DNA of 57,549 nucleotides, taken from assembly GCF_038007305.1 (NCBI RefSeq), contig NZ_JBBOWV010000002.1:1-57549 (forward strand). The letters are read 5' to 3'. Below, one piece after another: positions 27,747 through 35,614 of this stretch. The first letter of the stretch is position 1. Every line of letters begins with the position of its first letter. The DNA comes from Solibacillus sp. FSL W7-1436 (GTDB lineage: Bacteria > Bacillota > Bacilli > Bacillales_A > Planococcaceae). Under the pieces are notes generated by a model, which worked only from the letters and a program-made list of their open reading frames with translations, was not told where the DNA came from and did not search any database. The translations under genes and the position numbers were made by a program.

Positions 27747-27799
27747 AAAAGACGTTTTGCTCGTAACTGTCTAAATGATTACGATACAAAACGTCTTTT
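27747..27799 (-). terminator. Promoter-proximal terminator/attenuator
   Basis: Perfect 13-bp arms AAAAGACGTTTTG/CAAAACGTCTTTT plus an inner TCGTAA/TTACGA stem, followed on the minus strand by TTTTT. It lies between promoter region and gene, so transcripts must pass it to express the coiled-coil protein. Confidence 0.65.
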
Positions 27800-27807
27800 A
27801 AATGTTA

Positions 27808-27833
27808 AAAAAGTGTTTTTTTCACCACTTTTT
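27808..27833. terminator. Second hairpin with T runs in the same leader
   Basis: AAAAAGTG and CACTTTTT pair across a T-rich loop. T runs follow on either strand. Confidence 0.5.
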
Positions 27834-27845
27834 AAAACTTCACAC

Positions 27846-27873
27846 TTGAAAAATCCTTTAAAAGATATATAAT
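27846..27873 (+). promoter_or_regulatory. Promoter of a candidate non-coding RNA
   Basis: TTGAAA, 16 bases, TATAAT on the plus strand; a second TATAAT follows at 27880. No plus-strand gene lies within 1.9 kb downstream. Confidence 0.6.
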
Positions 27874-27879
27874 AAGAGA

Positions 27880-28216
27880 TATAATATAGCTTTATAGGTT
27901 CTATCATAGGTGAAGCCATTTTTTGCGACATGTTGCATCGTATGTCTGAGATACGATAAAACGAATGTTCAAGAGTTCCCGCTCTTTAATATTCGCTGCA
28001 AAGGATGGCTTTTCGCCTGTCTTTTTCCGTTCTTGTTAAGTTAGTTATTATTATAGCAAATAGTAACCAAAATTACCAATTATATTTTACTATTTTATGA
28101 TAGTTCTATAAGACTATTTTTTATAGTGCCAGTGTTTAAATTACTAACTTATATAAATACTAATAAGCTATATTACACAATTCCCTACCATAAAAAGGAT
28201 AGGGAATTGTTTTTTC
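27880..28216 (+). ncRNA. Candidate structured non-coding RNA, about 335 nt
   Basis: Bounded by the promoter at 27846-27873 and the terminator at 28177-28216. Between 27912 and 28030 many stems can form: GCCAT with ATGGC as a closing stem, ATCGTAT/ATACGAT, CGAAT/ATTCG enclosing AAGAG/CTCTT, and the self-complementary GCGACATGTTGC. Only very short frames occur (9 and 24 codons), without ribosome sites. It is transcribed away from the coiled-coil gene and antisense to its possible promoter region. No known RNA family is recognised. Confidence 0.5.
28177..28216 (+). terminator. Strong rho-independent terminator
   Basis: ACAATTCCCTA and TAGGGAATTGT form an 11-bp stem followed by TTTTTT on the plus strand. 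The minus strand lacks a T run, so it serves a plus-strand transcript although no plus gene precedes it. Confidence 0.8.
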
Positions 28217-28276
28217 AATATTTTTTCTGAATAGTTAAACTTTGGTACATTTTTAACAATTGGAAACAATTTTATT

Positions 28277-28711
28277 TTAATGTATGGCTAACTTCCAATT
28301 ATTTAATGTTTTTTCTACAACGTCCCGGGCATCCAACGGGAATAATTCTTCGTTTAAATCTCCTGTATGTCCAGAAATATCTTCACACAACTGATCCACC
28401 GTTATATCACTTATAGAATACTCTTTATCTTCCGTTAAAAAATGCAATTCGGATTCAGTAGCAGCTATTAATTCCCCTTCACTTAATTCTAATTTAACGC
28501 CTATATCGGTAATAATTTTATACACGTTTATTTCTTCAAATATAAAACCTTCGGTGTCATAGATGCCATTCTGCGATAGAAATACTGTAGCATCCTCAAC
28601 GCTATTAAACTTCATTTCATTATTTTCTACATCTAATAAATATTCCAATCCATTAATCGAAATGCCATTAATAGGACGGCCTACAATTATTTTTTTCTTT
28701 TGTGTATTCAT
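28277..28711 (-). CDS. Acidic hypothetical protein
   Basis: A 144-residue acidic protein. The first 95 residues look like mixed alpha/beta with repeated short strands (PINGISINGLEYLLDVENNE and KEYSISDITVDQLCEDI). No known family. AAGGAG lies 10 bases before the ATG. It follows another acidic gene (28792) behind leader element A. Acidic small proteins in a leading region may be DNA mimics such as antirestriction proteins; that is inference only. Confidence 0.6.
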   Translation of the reverse strand: MNTQKKKIIVGRPINGISINGLEYLLDVENNEMKFNSVEDATVFLSQNGIYDTEGFIFEEINVYKIITDIGVKLELSEGELIAATESELHFLTEDKEYSISDITVDQLCEDISGHTGDLNEELFPLDARDVVEKTLNNWKLAIH

Positions 28712-28734
28712 TTTATTAGCTCCTTTTAGTTTTA

Positions 28735-28765
28735 TTTTGAGCGCTCCTTTCGGAAACGCTCAAAA
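28735..28765 (-). other. Intergenic hairpin with GAAA loop
   Basis: TTTTGAGCG and CGCTCAAAA form a 9-bp stem, with an inner TTTCC-GAAA-GGAG, between the genes at 28792 and 28711. It lacks a T run, so processing or translation control is more likely than termination. Confidence 0.5.
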
Positions 28766-28791
28766 GGTTTAATCAATGTCGTTCCAATTCC

Positions 28792-29073
28792 TTAAAAATT
28801 AGATGGGTCTGTATCAACTTCACACCATGAATAACCTACGCCTCCTAGTCTTTCAAAAATTTCATTTTCATCTGCTACCATAATTGCCTCAATCATTTCT
28901 TCATGCTCTTTATCGTCCATATCTTCATCTGGATTCTCATTCCAAAAATCAGCAAGCCATACTCGCATATCTTGTAGTGTTTCGATTGAAAAGTCGTTTG
29001 TGTCTTGAATATCAAAGCGTTTGTATAGCTTTTCTTCTGTTGCTTTTTCGATTTTTGTTTTTAGGTTTGTCAT
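28792..29073 (-). CDS. Small acidic protein behind leader element A
   Basis: A 93-residue, strongly acidic protein (DEDMDDKEHEEMIEAIM) with one Trp/Cys-containing C-terminal stretch. No recognised family; charge and size recall DNA-mimic anti-defence proteins, but no ArdA motif can be shown. The ribosome site AGGGGC and flanking bases are the same as in front of the gene at 42084, because both belong to the repeated leader. Its expression should follow whatever the leader senses. Confidence 0.6.
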   Translation of the reverse strand: MTNLKTKIEKATEEKLYKRFDIQDTNDFSIETLQDMRVWLADFWNENPDEDMDDKEHEEMIEAIMVADENEIFERLGGVGYSWCEVDTDPSNF

Positions 29074-29643
29074 TTTGTTTTGCCCCTGTCTTTTAATTTT
29101 GTGCGTTCCTTTTGTTAAGCGAATAAGAGAAGTCGAAAGGCTGAATTTTTCCCTTTCGGTAGGCCTCGCTCAATATTCAGTAGCACCGTTCTGTATAGAC
29201 CGAAACGAAGTGAAGCCACGCCATTTTTTTAATCAAACTTGTTTGATGCCCTTAAAAAAATTGCCGTCTATACAGGTTGTGCCAGCTGTTCGGAGATAAC
29301 GTGAGCTGTCCCTCACGTTAGAAACGTTACAGCTGTCTGATATATTAGCGTTCGCGTACGAAAGGAAAAATAAGCACATAAAAAGGACGTGAAACTTGTT
29401 CACGTCCTTACCTCTTTTAATCTTTTCTATTCTTTTCAATTCTTTTGTATTTCGTTTTTGATCTTCCATTGTCGTTCACTCGTTAAGAAAAGAACAGGAA
29501 CTTATAATCTGTTGAGTTTGGCTGCTTGCTGCCATGCTCTACAGATTATTGTTATCGGGCTTTTTAGAGGGAAGCGAGATGCAATAAAAGCCCCATGCTT
29601 TAGCATGGCTGGCGTTATTAGCAGACCTTTAGGCAATCCCTAA
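29074..29643 (-). ncRNA. Structured leader element A (modules 1 and 2 type I)
   Basis: Read on the minus strand from 29643. Module 1 (29643-29383) contains a stem ATAATCTGT/ACAGATTAT, GGGCTTTT/AAAAAGCCC, CCATGC/GCATGG, a short basic reading frame and a terminator (29378-29409). Module 2 (29370-29074) has TAACGTGAG/CTCACGTTA, CTGTATAGAC/GTCTATACAG enclosing ATCAAAC/GTTTGAT, and a CCTTTCG/CGAAAGG stem with an alternative partner. It is nearly identical to element B up to the start codon of the downstream gene. A promoter may be TTGTAA-16-TAAAAT near 29678-29705. Confidence 0.7.
29378..29409 (-). terminator. Terminator inside leader element A
   Basis: AAGGACGTGAA/TTCACGTCCTT, loop of 5, followed on the minus strand by TTTTTA. 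It sits just after the basic leader frame and before module 2, so it must be passed to express 29073. Confidence 0.8.
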
Positions 29644-29751
29644 TAGCAGCATAGGGATTCCGTATGACTATTTTATAATTTTACTTTAGGCAATCTGAAT
29701 TACAATTTTTAATAAATATTTCTATTTTTAAATAAAATTGTTAAAATTCAA

Positions 29752-29780
29752 TTGTCATTTATCTACAATTTAGATATAAT
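29752..29780 (+). promoter_or_regulatory. Promoter of the type IV secretion operon
   Basis: TTGTCA, a 17-base spacer and TATAAT, 30 bases before the VirB2-like gene. No terminator hairpin is seen until 37266, so one transcript probably covers the whole operon. Confidence 0.8.
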
Positions 29781-29810
29781 TAAACTAGAATCATTGAAAG
29801 GAGATAAATT

Positions 29811-30044
29811 ATGAACCCATTTACTAAATTAACAGCTTTCGCAAATAACATTTTTACAGACGTGCTAGGCCTTGTTATTGCTGTTTTCTCAATCGGTATT
29901 CTTGTATGTGCTGTTGTCGTGTGGAAAGGTGACGAGCAAGCAGCAGAGAAGTTTAAAAAAGGTTTAATCATTAGTGTTATCGGTTTAGCTGTAGCAATTT
30001 TAGCGAAAGTTATCATTTCATATGTACGATCTGGATTAGCTTAA
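29811..30044 (+). CDS. VirB2/TrbC-like small membrane protein
   Basis: A 77-residue protein with two hydrophobic helices (about 19-38 and 51-71) separated by a charged loop KGDEQAAEKFKKG. This is the topology of VirB2/TrbC-type pilins and of small proteins opening Gram-positive T4SS operons. AAAGGAG lies 7 bases before the ATG. No signal-peptidase site is evident; a true surface pilus cannot be concluded. Confidence 0.65.
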   Translation: MNPFTKLTAFANNIFTDVLGLVIAVFSIGILVCAVVVWKGDEQAAEKFKKGLIISVIGLAVAILAKVIISYVRSGLA

Positions 30045-30062
30045 TTATAGGGAGTGTTTGAA

Positions 30063-31097
30063 TTGAACGATTCTATTAGTCAAAAGGATAGACTAAGGCA
30101 AGAATTGAAAGTTCAGCTTCCTGTGCCCATTGATTCAAAAAAGTATTTAATCGGAAATATAGCGTTCATTGATATTTTGCTAATGATTCCGTTCTTTTTA
30201 CTTTCTTTGTTGATTGGGCTTATTTTTTTTAATCTAGGAATTTTGAATTTATATACAATGATTGTCTTGGGTTTGCCTGTAATTGGGGCGTTTTTAGCAA
30301 TTACAACAAAACATCCAATTCGTAGAGAGTTGGCATTCTGGAAATATTATCTACTTTGGAACTATCAATATAGAAAACGTAATAAAGAATTTTTTATTGA
30401 GAAGGGGGCCTTAAAAATGACTTCCGATACTGATACAAGGGCCAAAATTGGAATTAAAAATGTATTTGCCAATTGTTATGAGACAACTGATAAATACTTT
30501 GTAAAGGTTTATGAGGTTGGAAGCCTAAATACATCACTGATGGATTTAGAAGAAGAAAGAGAGGTTTATAATGCCTTTAAAGGATTCATGACTACTTTGA
30601 ACTTCATAAATGAGATTCAATTTGAACAAATTGCATCGCCTATTTCATTAGAACAGCACCTTATGAAAATCGAAAAGCGAAATTTAAGAGAGTCCAATCC
30701 AGTGAAAGTATTACTAAATCAAGGCTATGTAAAATCTTTAAATGACAATATCCAAAAATCACGTGAATTAATTACTCGAAAACGATATGTAATTTTCCGT
30801 GAAAAAATCGGTTCTAATCGAGAAAAATCATTAAATGAAATTTCTACAAAAGGGCAAATGTTAAAAAGTAAATTAGAAAATGTAACTTTTGCTTATACAA
30901 CATTGCAAGTAACGGAATTAAAAAATGATGATCTAATTAAGCTCATGTTCGTATGTGTTGATTATGATAATGCTGTTTCCGTTGGGGATGAAATTATTAA
31001 ACGGGCATCTGATAAAGCAGACTTCTCTATCGGTGAAGTAACAGCTAAGAACTTAATCGAAACATTACAGAAAAACTTAACTGAAAAAGTAAACTAA
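30063..31097 (+). CDS. PrgI/VirB3-like membrane protein with C-terminal extension
   Basis: About 344 residues. The first 110 residues have two adjacent membrane helices (about 40-58 and 63-85) followed by a basic region (HPIRRELAFWKYYLLWNYQYR), like PrgI/TcpE-type T4SS proteins. Such proteins are normally about 120 residues. The extra 230 residues are soluble and may correspond to a detached VirB4 N-terminal domain, because the VirB4 gene follows by 25 bases. The TTG at 30063 has AGGGAG 8 bases upstream and is preferred over a GTG at 30054. Confidence 0.6.
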   Translation: MNDSISQKDRLRQELKVQLPVPIDSKKYLIGNIAFIDILLMIPFFLLSLLIGLIFFNLGILNLYTMIVLGLPVIGAFLAITTKHPIRRELAFWKYYLLWNYQYRKRNKEFFIEKGALKMTSDTDTRAKIGIKNVFANCYETTDKYFVKVYEVGSLNTSLMDLEEEREVYNAFKGFMTTLNFINEIQFEQIASPISLEQHLMKIEKRNLRESNPVKVLLNQGYVKSLNDNIQKSRELITRKRYVIFREKIGSNREKSLNEISTKGQMLKSKLENVTFAYTTLQVTELKNDDLIKLMFVCVDYDNAVSVGDEIIKRASDKADFSIGEVTAKNLIETLQKNLTEKVN

Positions 31098-31122
31098 CTT
31101 TTATATAGAAAGGGGCTTGTAT

Positions 31123-33009
31123 ATGTTAAAAAATCTTCTAGGTTTTTTTAGCAGCAATAAAGAAGTGGATGAAGGGCCAACTTTTGAAGAAAACTTTTAT
31201 GAAGCAGACCAATACTTGTTACAGGCTCTTGCTCCCGATTATATAGCAGAGGGCGAAGATTATGTGCAACTTGGTTCTAACTATACACGGACGTTAATAG
31301 TAATGGACTTTCAAACGGTTTTAAGTCGAGAATCCATTCGTAACTTATCTGAAATTAACAGTAACGTTTCTATTACAACGTTTTTCACAAAAATGAGTAA
31401 TAGCATTATCCGTAAAGAAATGGCAAAGGCCATTAAGCAAAACCGTATTCGACAAGCAGATTCCCAATTAGATGATGCAACAAAAGTCGAAGCCGAATAT
31501 CAAAGTAATGATGCAAGAAGAGTTATTTTAGAAATGGCTAGTGGTAACGAACAAATGTACAACGGCCATTTATTAATTCATATCAATGCTAGGGACAAAG
31601 AAGAACTCGCTCGTTTAACTCAAAATGTTAAATCAATTGTAGGGTCAATTGGTACGGCCTATAACCCGAATAAAAAAGCTATGGATGCTTTCAATAGTTT
31701 CCTTCCTTTAGCTTCTAACAGTGTAAGTGATTTATCTAGTCGTTTAATGAATAGTGAAGCTGTTTCATTCTTCTTCCCATTCCATGAAAACGAAATGTTT
31801 GACGAACACGGTGACTTTATCGGAATTAATGAGAAAACAAAGAATGTCATTTTAGTAGATTCCAACAAATTATTAAATAAGCATAAATTCTACATAGGCG
31901 TGTCGGGTGTAGGTAAAAGTACAGCTGCATTTAATGACCTTGTAAAAGATTATCAAGCCGGTGTTTCTATCTATGTAAACGATCCGAAGGGCGAATTTGG
32001 AAGCGTATTTAAAAATATGGGTGGTCAATGGGTGAAGTTTGATATGGCTGGCACATCCAGAATTAACGCTTTTGATTTACCTACAAAACAAAAAACAATG
32101 ATAGATGATGATATTGAATTAACGGAAAATCCAATTTTCAATAAGATACCGATTCTATTAGTTCGATTTAAATTAATGTTCCCGAAAATGGATATGACAC
32201 AATATAACATTATCTCGGGTTTATTGGAGAAAACCTACGCAAAAGTAGGTATTAATGAGAATACCGATTTCTCACAATTAACAAATGAAGATTATCCTAC
32301 TATGACAACATTCAATGAAGTTATCGAAGAATTAAAAGAGAAAGATATTCAAACATATGAATATATTCGTGAGTTTCATCTAGCAATTCAAATTTATACT
32401 ACTGGAATTTACAGTAAATTATTTAACGGCTACACAAATGTTGACACGGAAAGCGATTTAATAAGCTATGATACATTAGCTTTCCAGCAAAATGAAGAGG
32501 TACAACGCATTATTTACTATGATGTAATGGCTCATTTAACAAACTTAGCAATCAATGGAGACGGTAGGCCGTTAAGGTTCTTTTTCGATGAAGGGCACGT
32601 TATAGCAGATCCAAAAATTCCTGTAGCAATGCAGCAGCTATTCTTTATGATGAAAGTTTTACGTTCTTTCAATGTTGGTGTATCAATTGCAACGCAATCT
32701 ATTAATGACTTCTTATCGGCAAAAGATGATAAACGAAATTATGGTGAAGCCGTAATTAACCAATCAATTCAGTGTTTATATCTTCCGATTAAAAAAGCAG
32801 AAATCGACTTTATCGAACGTGAACTTGGCCAAAACTTCTCTGTAAAAGAACGTGCTATTTTAACCGTTCGGGAAGGTGAAAAAGAAAAGCAAGCCGGTAA
32901 AGGAATCCTTGTTGTTGGTTCTAAAAAAATTCAATGCCATATTCAATTGAATGATGTTGAAAAAGCTTTATGGTTTGAGAAAAAACATTACAGCGAAATA
33001 ACGGTGTAG
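31123..33009 (+). CDS. VirB4/TraE-type T4SS ATPase
   Basis: About 628 residues. Walker A GVSGVGKSTA, then NDPKGEFGSVFK, Walker B RFFFDEGHVIADP and the arginine/glutamine region VSIATQSINDFL fit VirB4/TraE/ConE ATPases. It energises channel assembly and DNA translocation at the inner membrane. The ATG at 31123 has AAAGGGG 7 bases upstream; a TTG at 31117 is the alternative. Confidence 0.92.
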   Translation: MLKNLLGFFSSNKEVDEGPTFEENFYEADQYLLQALAPDYIAEGEDYVQLGSNYTRTLIVMDFQTVLSRESIRNLSEINSNVSITTFFTKMSNSIIRKEMAKAIKQNRIRQADSQLDDATKVEAEYQSNDARRVILEMASGNEQMYNGHLLIHINARDKEELARLTQNVKSIVGSIGTAYNPNKKAMDAFNSFLPLASNSVSDLSSRLMNSEAVSFFFPFHENEMFDEHGDFIGINEKTKNVILVDSNKLLNKHKFYIGVSGVGKSTAAFNDLVKDYQAGVSIYVNDPKGEFGSVFKNMGGQWVKFDMAGTSRINAFDLPTKQKTMIDDDIELTENPIFNKIPILLVRFKLMFPKMDMTQYNIISGLLEKTYAKVGINENTDFSQLTNEDYPTMTTFNEVIEELKEKDIQTYEYIREFHLAIQIYTTGIYSKLFNGYTNVDTESDLISYDTLAFQQNEEVQRIIYYDVMAHLTNLAINGDGRPLRFFFDEGHVIADPKIPVAMQQLFFMMKVLRSFNVGVSIATQSINDFLSAKDDKRNYGEAVINQSIQCLYLPIKKAEIDFIERELGQNFSVKERAILTVREGEKEKQAGKGILVVGSKKIQCHIQLNDVEKALWFEKKHYSEITV

Positions 33010-33012
33010 CGT

Positions 33013-34041
33013 ATGGAAGAAAAGAAAGGTTTACTCGGTAGTGCTGCTCTTTTAGCTTTTAAATCACCTTTGTTAATTGCTATTGCTGCTATTTTCTTTA
33101 TAGGTATTGGCTTCGTTCTAGTATTGGTATTAGCAACAAGCATGTTAGGTAGTGCCGGATTTAGCACTAAAGGAGATCAAAACTTAGTTGCTTTAGGTGG
33201 AGAATATTGTATTTATGATGTAGAGGACGATTATTTTAATAAAGTTAAGGATGCTACGGGTATTCCCAAAAGGGAACTAGATAAAATGTTTGAAGTAGCT
33301 GTTGATAAAAAAGTAGATATTGCTACTGTTCTTACAATTTTGCACATGGAGAGACGGCCTAGAACCGTTTCACAATTTGAATCTACAGCAAATTTTGTTT
33401 ACTCATATATTTATCCGAATAACATGTTAAGCATTACTTCTATTGCAACCTATTTTGCTCCAGAAAGAGATTATGGCGTTGATTCGAATGGGAATCCTAG
33501 TAAGGGAGAGGACCCCGATTATATTCGGGATTTTGAAGAATTTTATGTTAAGCTTGGCCCTTCTATGTACTGTTTTGGTGAAAATGGTGAAGTCATAGGG
33601 GGAGAATCTGGTGGAGATTTAGGCGAGTATGTAAGTGGTGGAGAATTTAGTTCACCGATTACTAAACCTATTCGTATTACAAGTCCATTCGGTTATCGAG
33701 TTCATCCGGTAACTGGAAAATTAGCACACCATGATGGCGTAGACATTGCATGTAGAAATCCAGACCCAATATTAAGTGTAAAGCCCGGTAAAGTAGTTAG
33801 GACGGTCAAACATGCGACTTTAGGAAACTATGTAATGATAGACCACGGAAATAAAGTTCATACCGTATACGGCCACTTATCAAAGATTTTTGCCCGGGTT
33901 GGTGATACGGTGCAAGCTGGAACAAAGATAGGCGCTTGTGGTACTACGGGACGTTCAACCGGGGATCACTTACACTTTGAAGTTCATGTGAATGGTCAAT
34001 GGAATACCCCTGTTGATCCTAGAGCTTACTTTTCATTTTAA
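33013..34041 (+). CDS. Membrane-anchored M23 peptidase (cell-wall hydrolase, VirB1-like role)
   Basis: A 342-residue protein with one membrane helix at about 15-42, an extracytoplasmic helical region, a Gly/Glu linker and a C-terminal M23 domain. FGYRVHPVTGKLAHHDGVD and GDHLHFEVH hold the zinc ligands (HxxxD and HxH). It should cut peptidoglycan peptides locally so the transfer channel can cross the wall. Unlike many Gram-positive T4SS hydrolases no SLT or CHAP domain is visible. It starts 3 bases after virB4 with a weak ribosome site, so coupling is likely. Confidence 0.88.
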   Translation: MEEKKGLLGSAALLAFKSPLLIAIAAIFFIGIGFVLVLVLATSMLGSAGFSTKGDQNLVALGGEYCIYDVEDDYFNKVKDATGIPKRELDKMFEVAVDKKVDIATVLTILHMERRPRTVSQFESTANFVYSYIYPNNMLSITSIATYFAPERDYGVDSNGNPSKGEDPDYIRDFEEFYVKLGPSMYCFGENGEVIGGESGGDLGEYVSGGEFSSPITKPIRITSPFGYRVHPVTGKLAHHDGVDIACRNPDPILSVKPGKVVRTVKHATLGNYVMIDHGNKVHTVYGHLSKIFARVGDTVQAGTKIGACGTTGRSTGDHLHFEVHVNGQWNTPVDPRAYFSF

Positions 34042-34055
34042 AAGGGGTTGAAAAA

Positions 34056-34568
34056 ATGAAGAAAAATTTAATTATGCTGTTTTTAGTCGTATTGACGATG
34101 TTTTCAGTTGTATTTTATAGCTTTGAAGTTAGAAAAACGACTGTTTTAAAAGAAGCAAATTCTGAATTAAATCAAGAAATAAAAGAGTATAAAACGACTT
34201 TTTCTTTAAATGAACAATCAGAAGAGTTTATTGAAAAAATGCATAATGGTGAGCACCTTAATTTATTGACTGATAAAGCGTATGCAGCTGCTCATTCTGT
34301 TGGGGCTGAATATGATGATACATATTCGGAATTTGACGATTTAACAAGTGAATTAACATTCCATATGTGTACAAGTAATTCTGAATCATCGGATGTATAT
34401 ACCTCTAGCTGCATTTATAGTTTTACTTCATTTCATAACCAAACTTTTTTAGTCGGAAAAACGTTAGGACAAGCAAGTTTGAAATGGATAAAAGAAAATG
34501 GGACTCTGAAAGTGGATGAATTTAATGTAGAGTTGTTAGATCAAAAACTCTTTGAGAACGGAGAATGA
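34056..34568 (+). CDS. Membrane-anchored T4SS accessory protein
   Basis: A 170-residue protein with an N-terminal signal anchor (about 4-25), a coiled coil (30-50) and an extracytoplasmic domain with two cysteines (MCTSNSESSDVYTSSC). The size and place between the hydrolase and VirB6-like genes, and a possible NTF2-like fold, would fit a VirB8-type or assembly-factor role, but no motif proves it. Its stop overlaps the next start (ATGA). Confidence 0.5.
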   Translation: MKKNLIMLFLVVLTMFSVVFYSFEVRKTTVLKEANSELNQEIKEYKTTFSLNEQSEEFIEKMHNGEHLNLLTDKAYAAAHSVGAEYDDTYSEFDDLTSELTFHMCTSNSESSDVYTSSCIYSFTSFHNQTFLVGKTLGQASLKWIKENGTLKVDEFNVELLDQKLFENGE

Positions 34569-34570
34569 AC

Positions 34571-35596
34571 ATGAAAAAATTTATGGCTGTATTATTGTTT
34601 GTTTTGTTCTTCTCTTTCACAAGCAATATAGATGTAGGGTTTGCAGCAGAAGGAGATTTTTATAATAAATATAAAAGTGAAATTGATTCTATCTCACATG
34701 CTCCCAATTATACAGAAGTCTTAAAAAAGTATGATTCGGAAACAAAGTCATTTGAATGTGGGAAATTCGATATTTATTGTTTAAGCGTATCGGCTCAATT
34801 AGGTGTGGGAATCGGTTTAATGAACTTTATCATGGTGTTATTCCAGTACATGATTATTGACCCGAATTGGATTTTAAACGAGCCTATTTTCACGAAATAC
34901 AAAGGCTATTTTGATAGTTTAACTTACTCACTCTTAGCTTTATTCTTTATTTGGCAAATTGCCGTGAACTATGCAAAAAACTTAACTCAAATTGAAGAAA
35001 TGGACCAATTTTTAAATCAGAAAATCATTCAAATAGTCGGTGCTGTTTTTTTACTAGTAACCTACGATGAAATTTTCGGTTTAATTTTATCCGTACAATA
35101 TGACATTACAAGTGCCGTTTTAAAGCTAGGAATCAATGAAGATCAATTTACTATCTTAGTAATGAAATATCAAAATATGTATTCTATTCTTTTCTCTCTT
35201 ATTCTAGGCATTGTATTTTTAGTGTTTATAATAGCGATACTCTATCGCTTTGTCGCTTTTGGTTTCTTCTATATTATGGGGCCAATCGCTATTGTAACCA
35301 TGCCTAATGAGGAATTTAATTATTTCAGTCTTTGGTTCAAGTATATTATCAATAACGTTGTAACGCTCTTTACACAATGTTTATGCTTATCGTTAGCTGT
35401 CTCGGCTATTACATTGCAATTCGGGATATTAAAAAGGCTGCCTGGGGGCGTAGATATTGTATTTGGAATTGTTTTATGTGGGGCGTTTTGTATATTCGCT
35501 TTAGTAATTCCGATGATTTTAGGCCAATTAGGGGCTTCTACAGGTACAGGTAAATCATTAGCTAAAATGATGCGTTTTGTTGCTATGAAACGCTAG
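34571..35596 (+). CDS. VirB6/TrbL-like polytopic membrane protein
   Basis: About 341 residues with an N-terminal signal peptide ending near SNIDVGFAA, a short extracellular region with two cysteines, and about six membrane helices (roughly 75-95, 110-130, 150-172, 200-235, 265-285, 297-320). This is the pattern of VirB6/TrbL/TraL channel proteins of Gram-positive T4SS. Starts at 34565 and 34571 are both possible; GGAGA is better spaced for the second. Confidence 0.75.
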   Translation: MKKFMAVLLFVLFFSFTSNIDVGFAAEGDFYNKYKSEIDSISHAPNYTEVLKKYDSETKSFECGKFDIYCLSVSAQLGVGIGLMNFIMVLFQYMIIDPNWILNEPIFTKYKGYFDSLTYSLLALFFIWQIAVNYAKNLTQIEEMDQFLNQKIIQIVGAVFLLVTYDEIFGLILSVQYDITSAVLKLGINEDQFTILVMKYQNMYSILFSLILGIVFLVFIIAILYRFVAFGFFYIMGPIAIVTMPNEEFNYFSLWFKYIINNVVTLFTQCLCLSLAVSAITLQFGILKRLPGGVDIVFGIVLCGAFCIFALVIPMILGQLGASTGTGKSLAKMMRFVAMKR

Positions 35597-35614
35597 TAAG
35601 AAAGGGGTTCATGT

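Noticed and set aside
29233-29469. A 78-codon minus frame in leader A (and a 62-codon relative in B)
   Set aside because: It runs through the terminator and strongly paired RNA, its ATG is lost in B, and the part after the terminator is not kept in C. Only the short basic start is mentioned, as a possible leader peptide.
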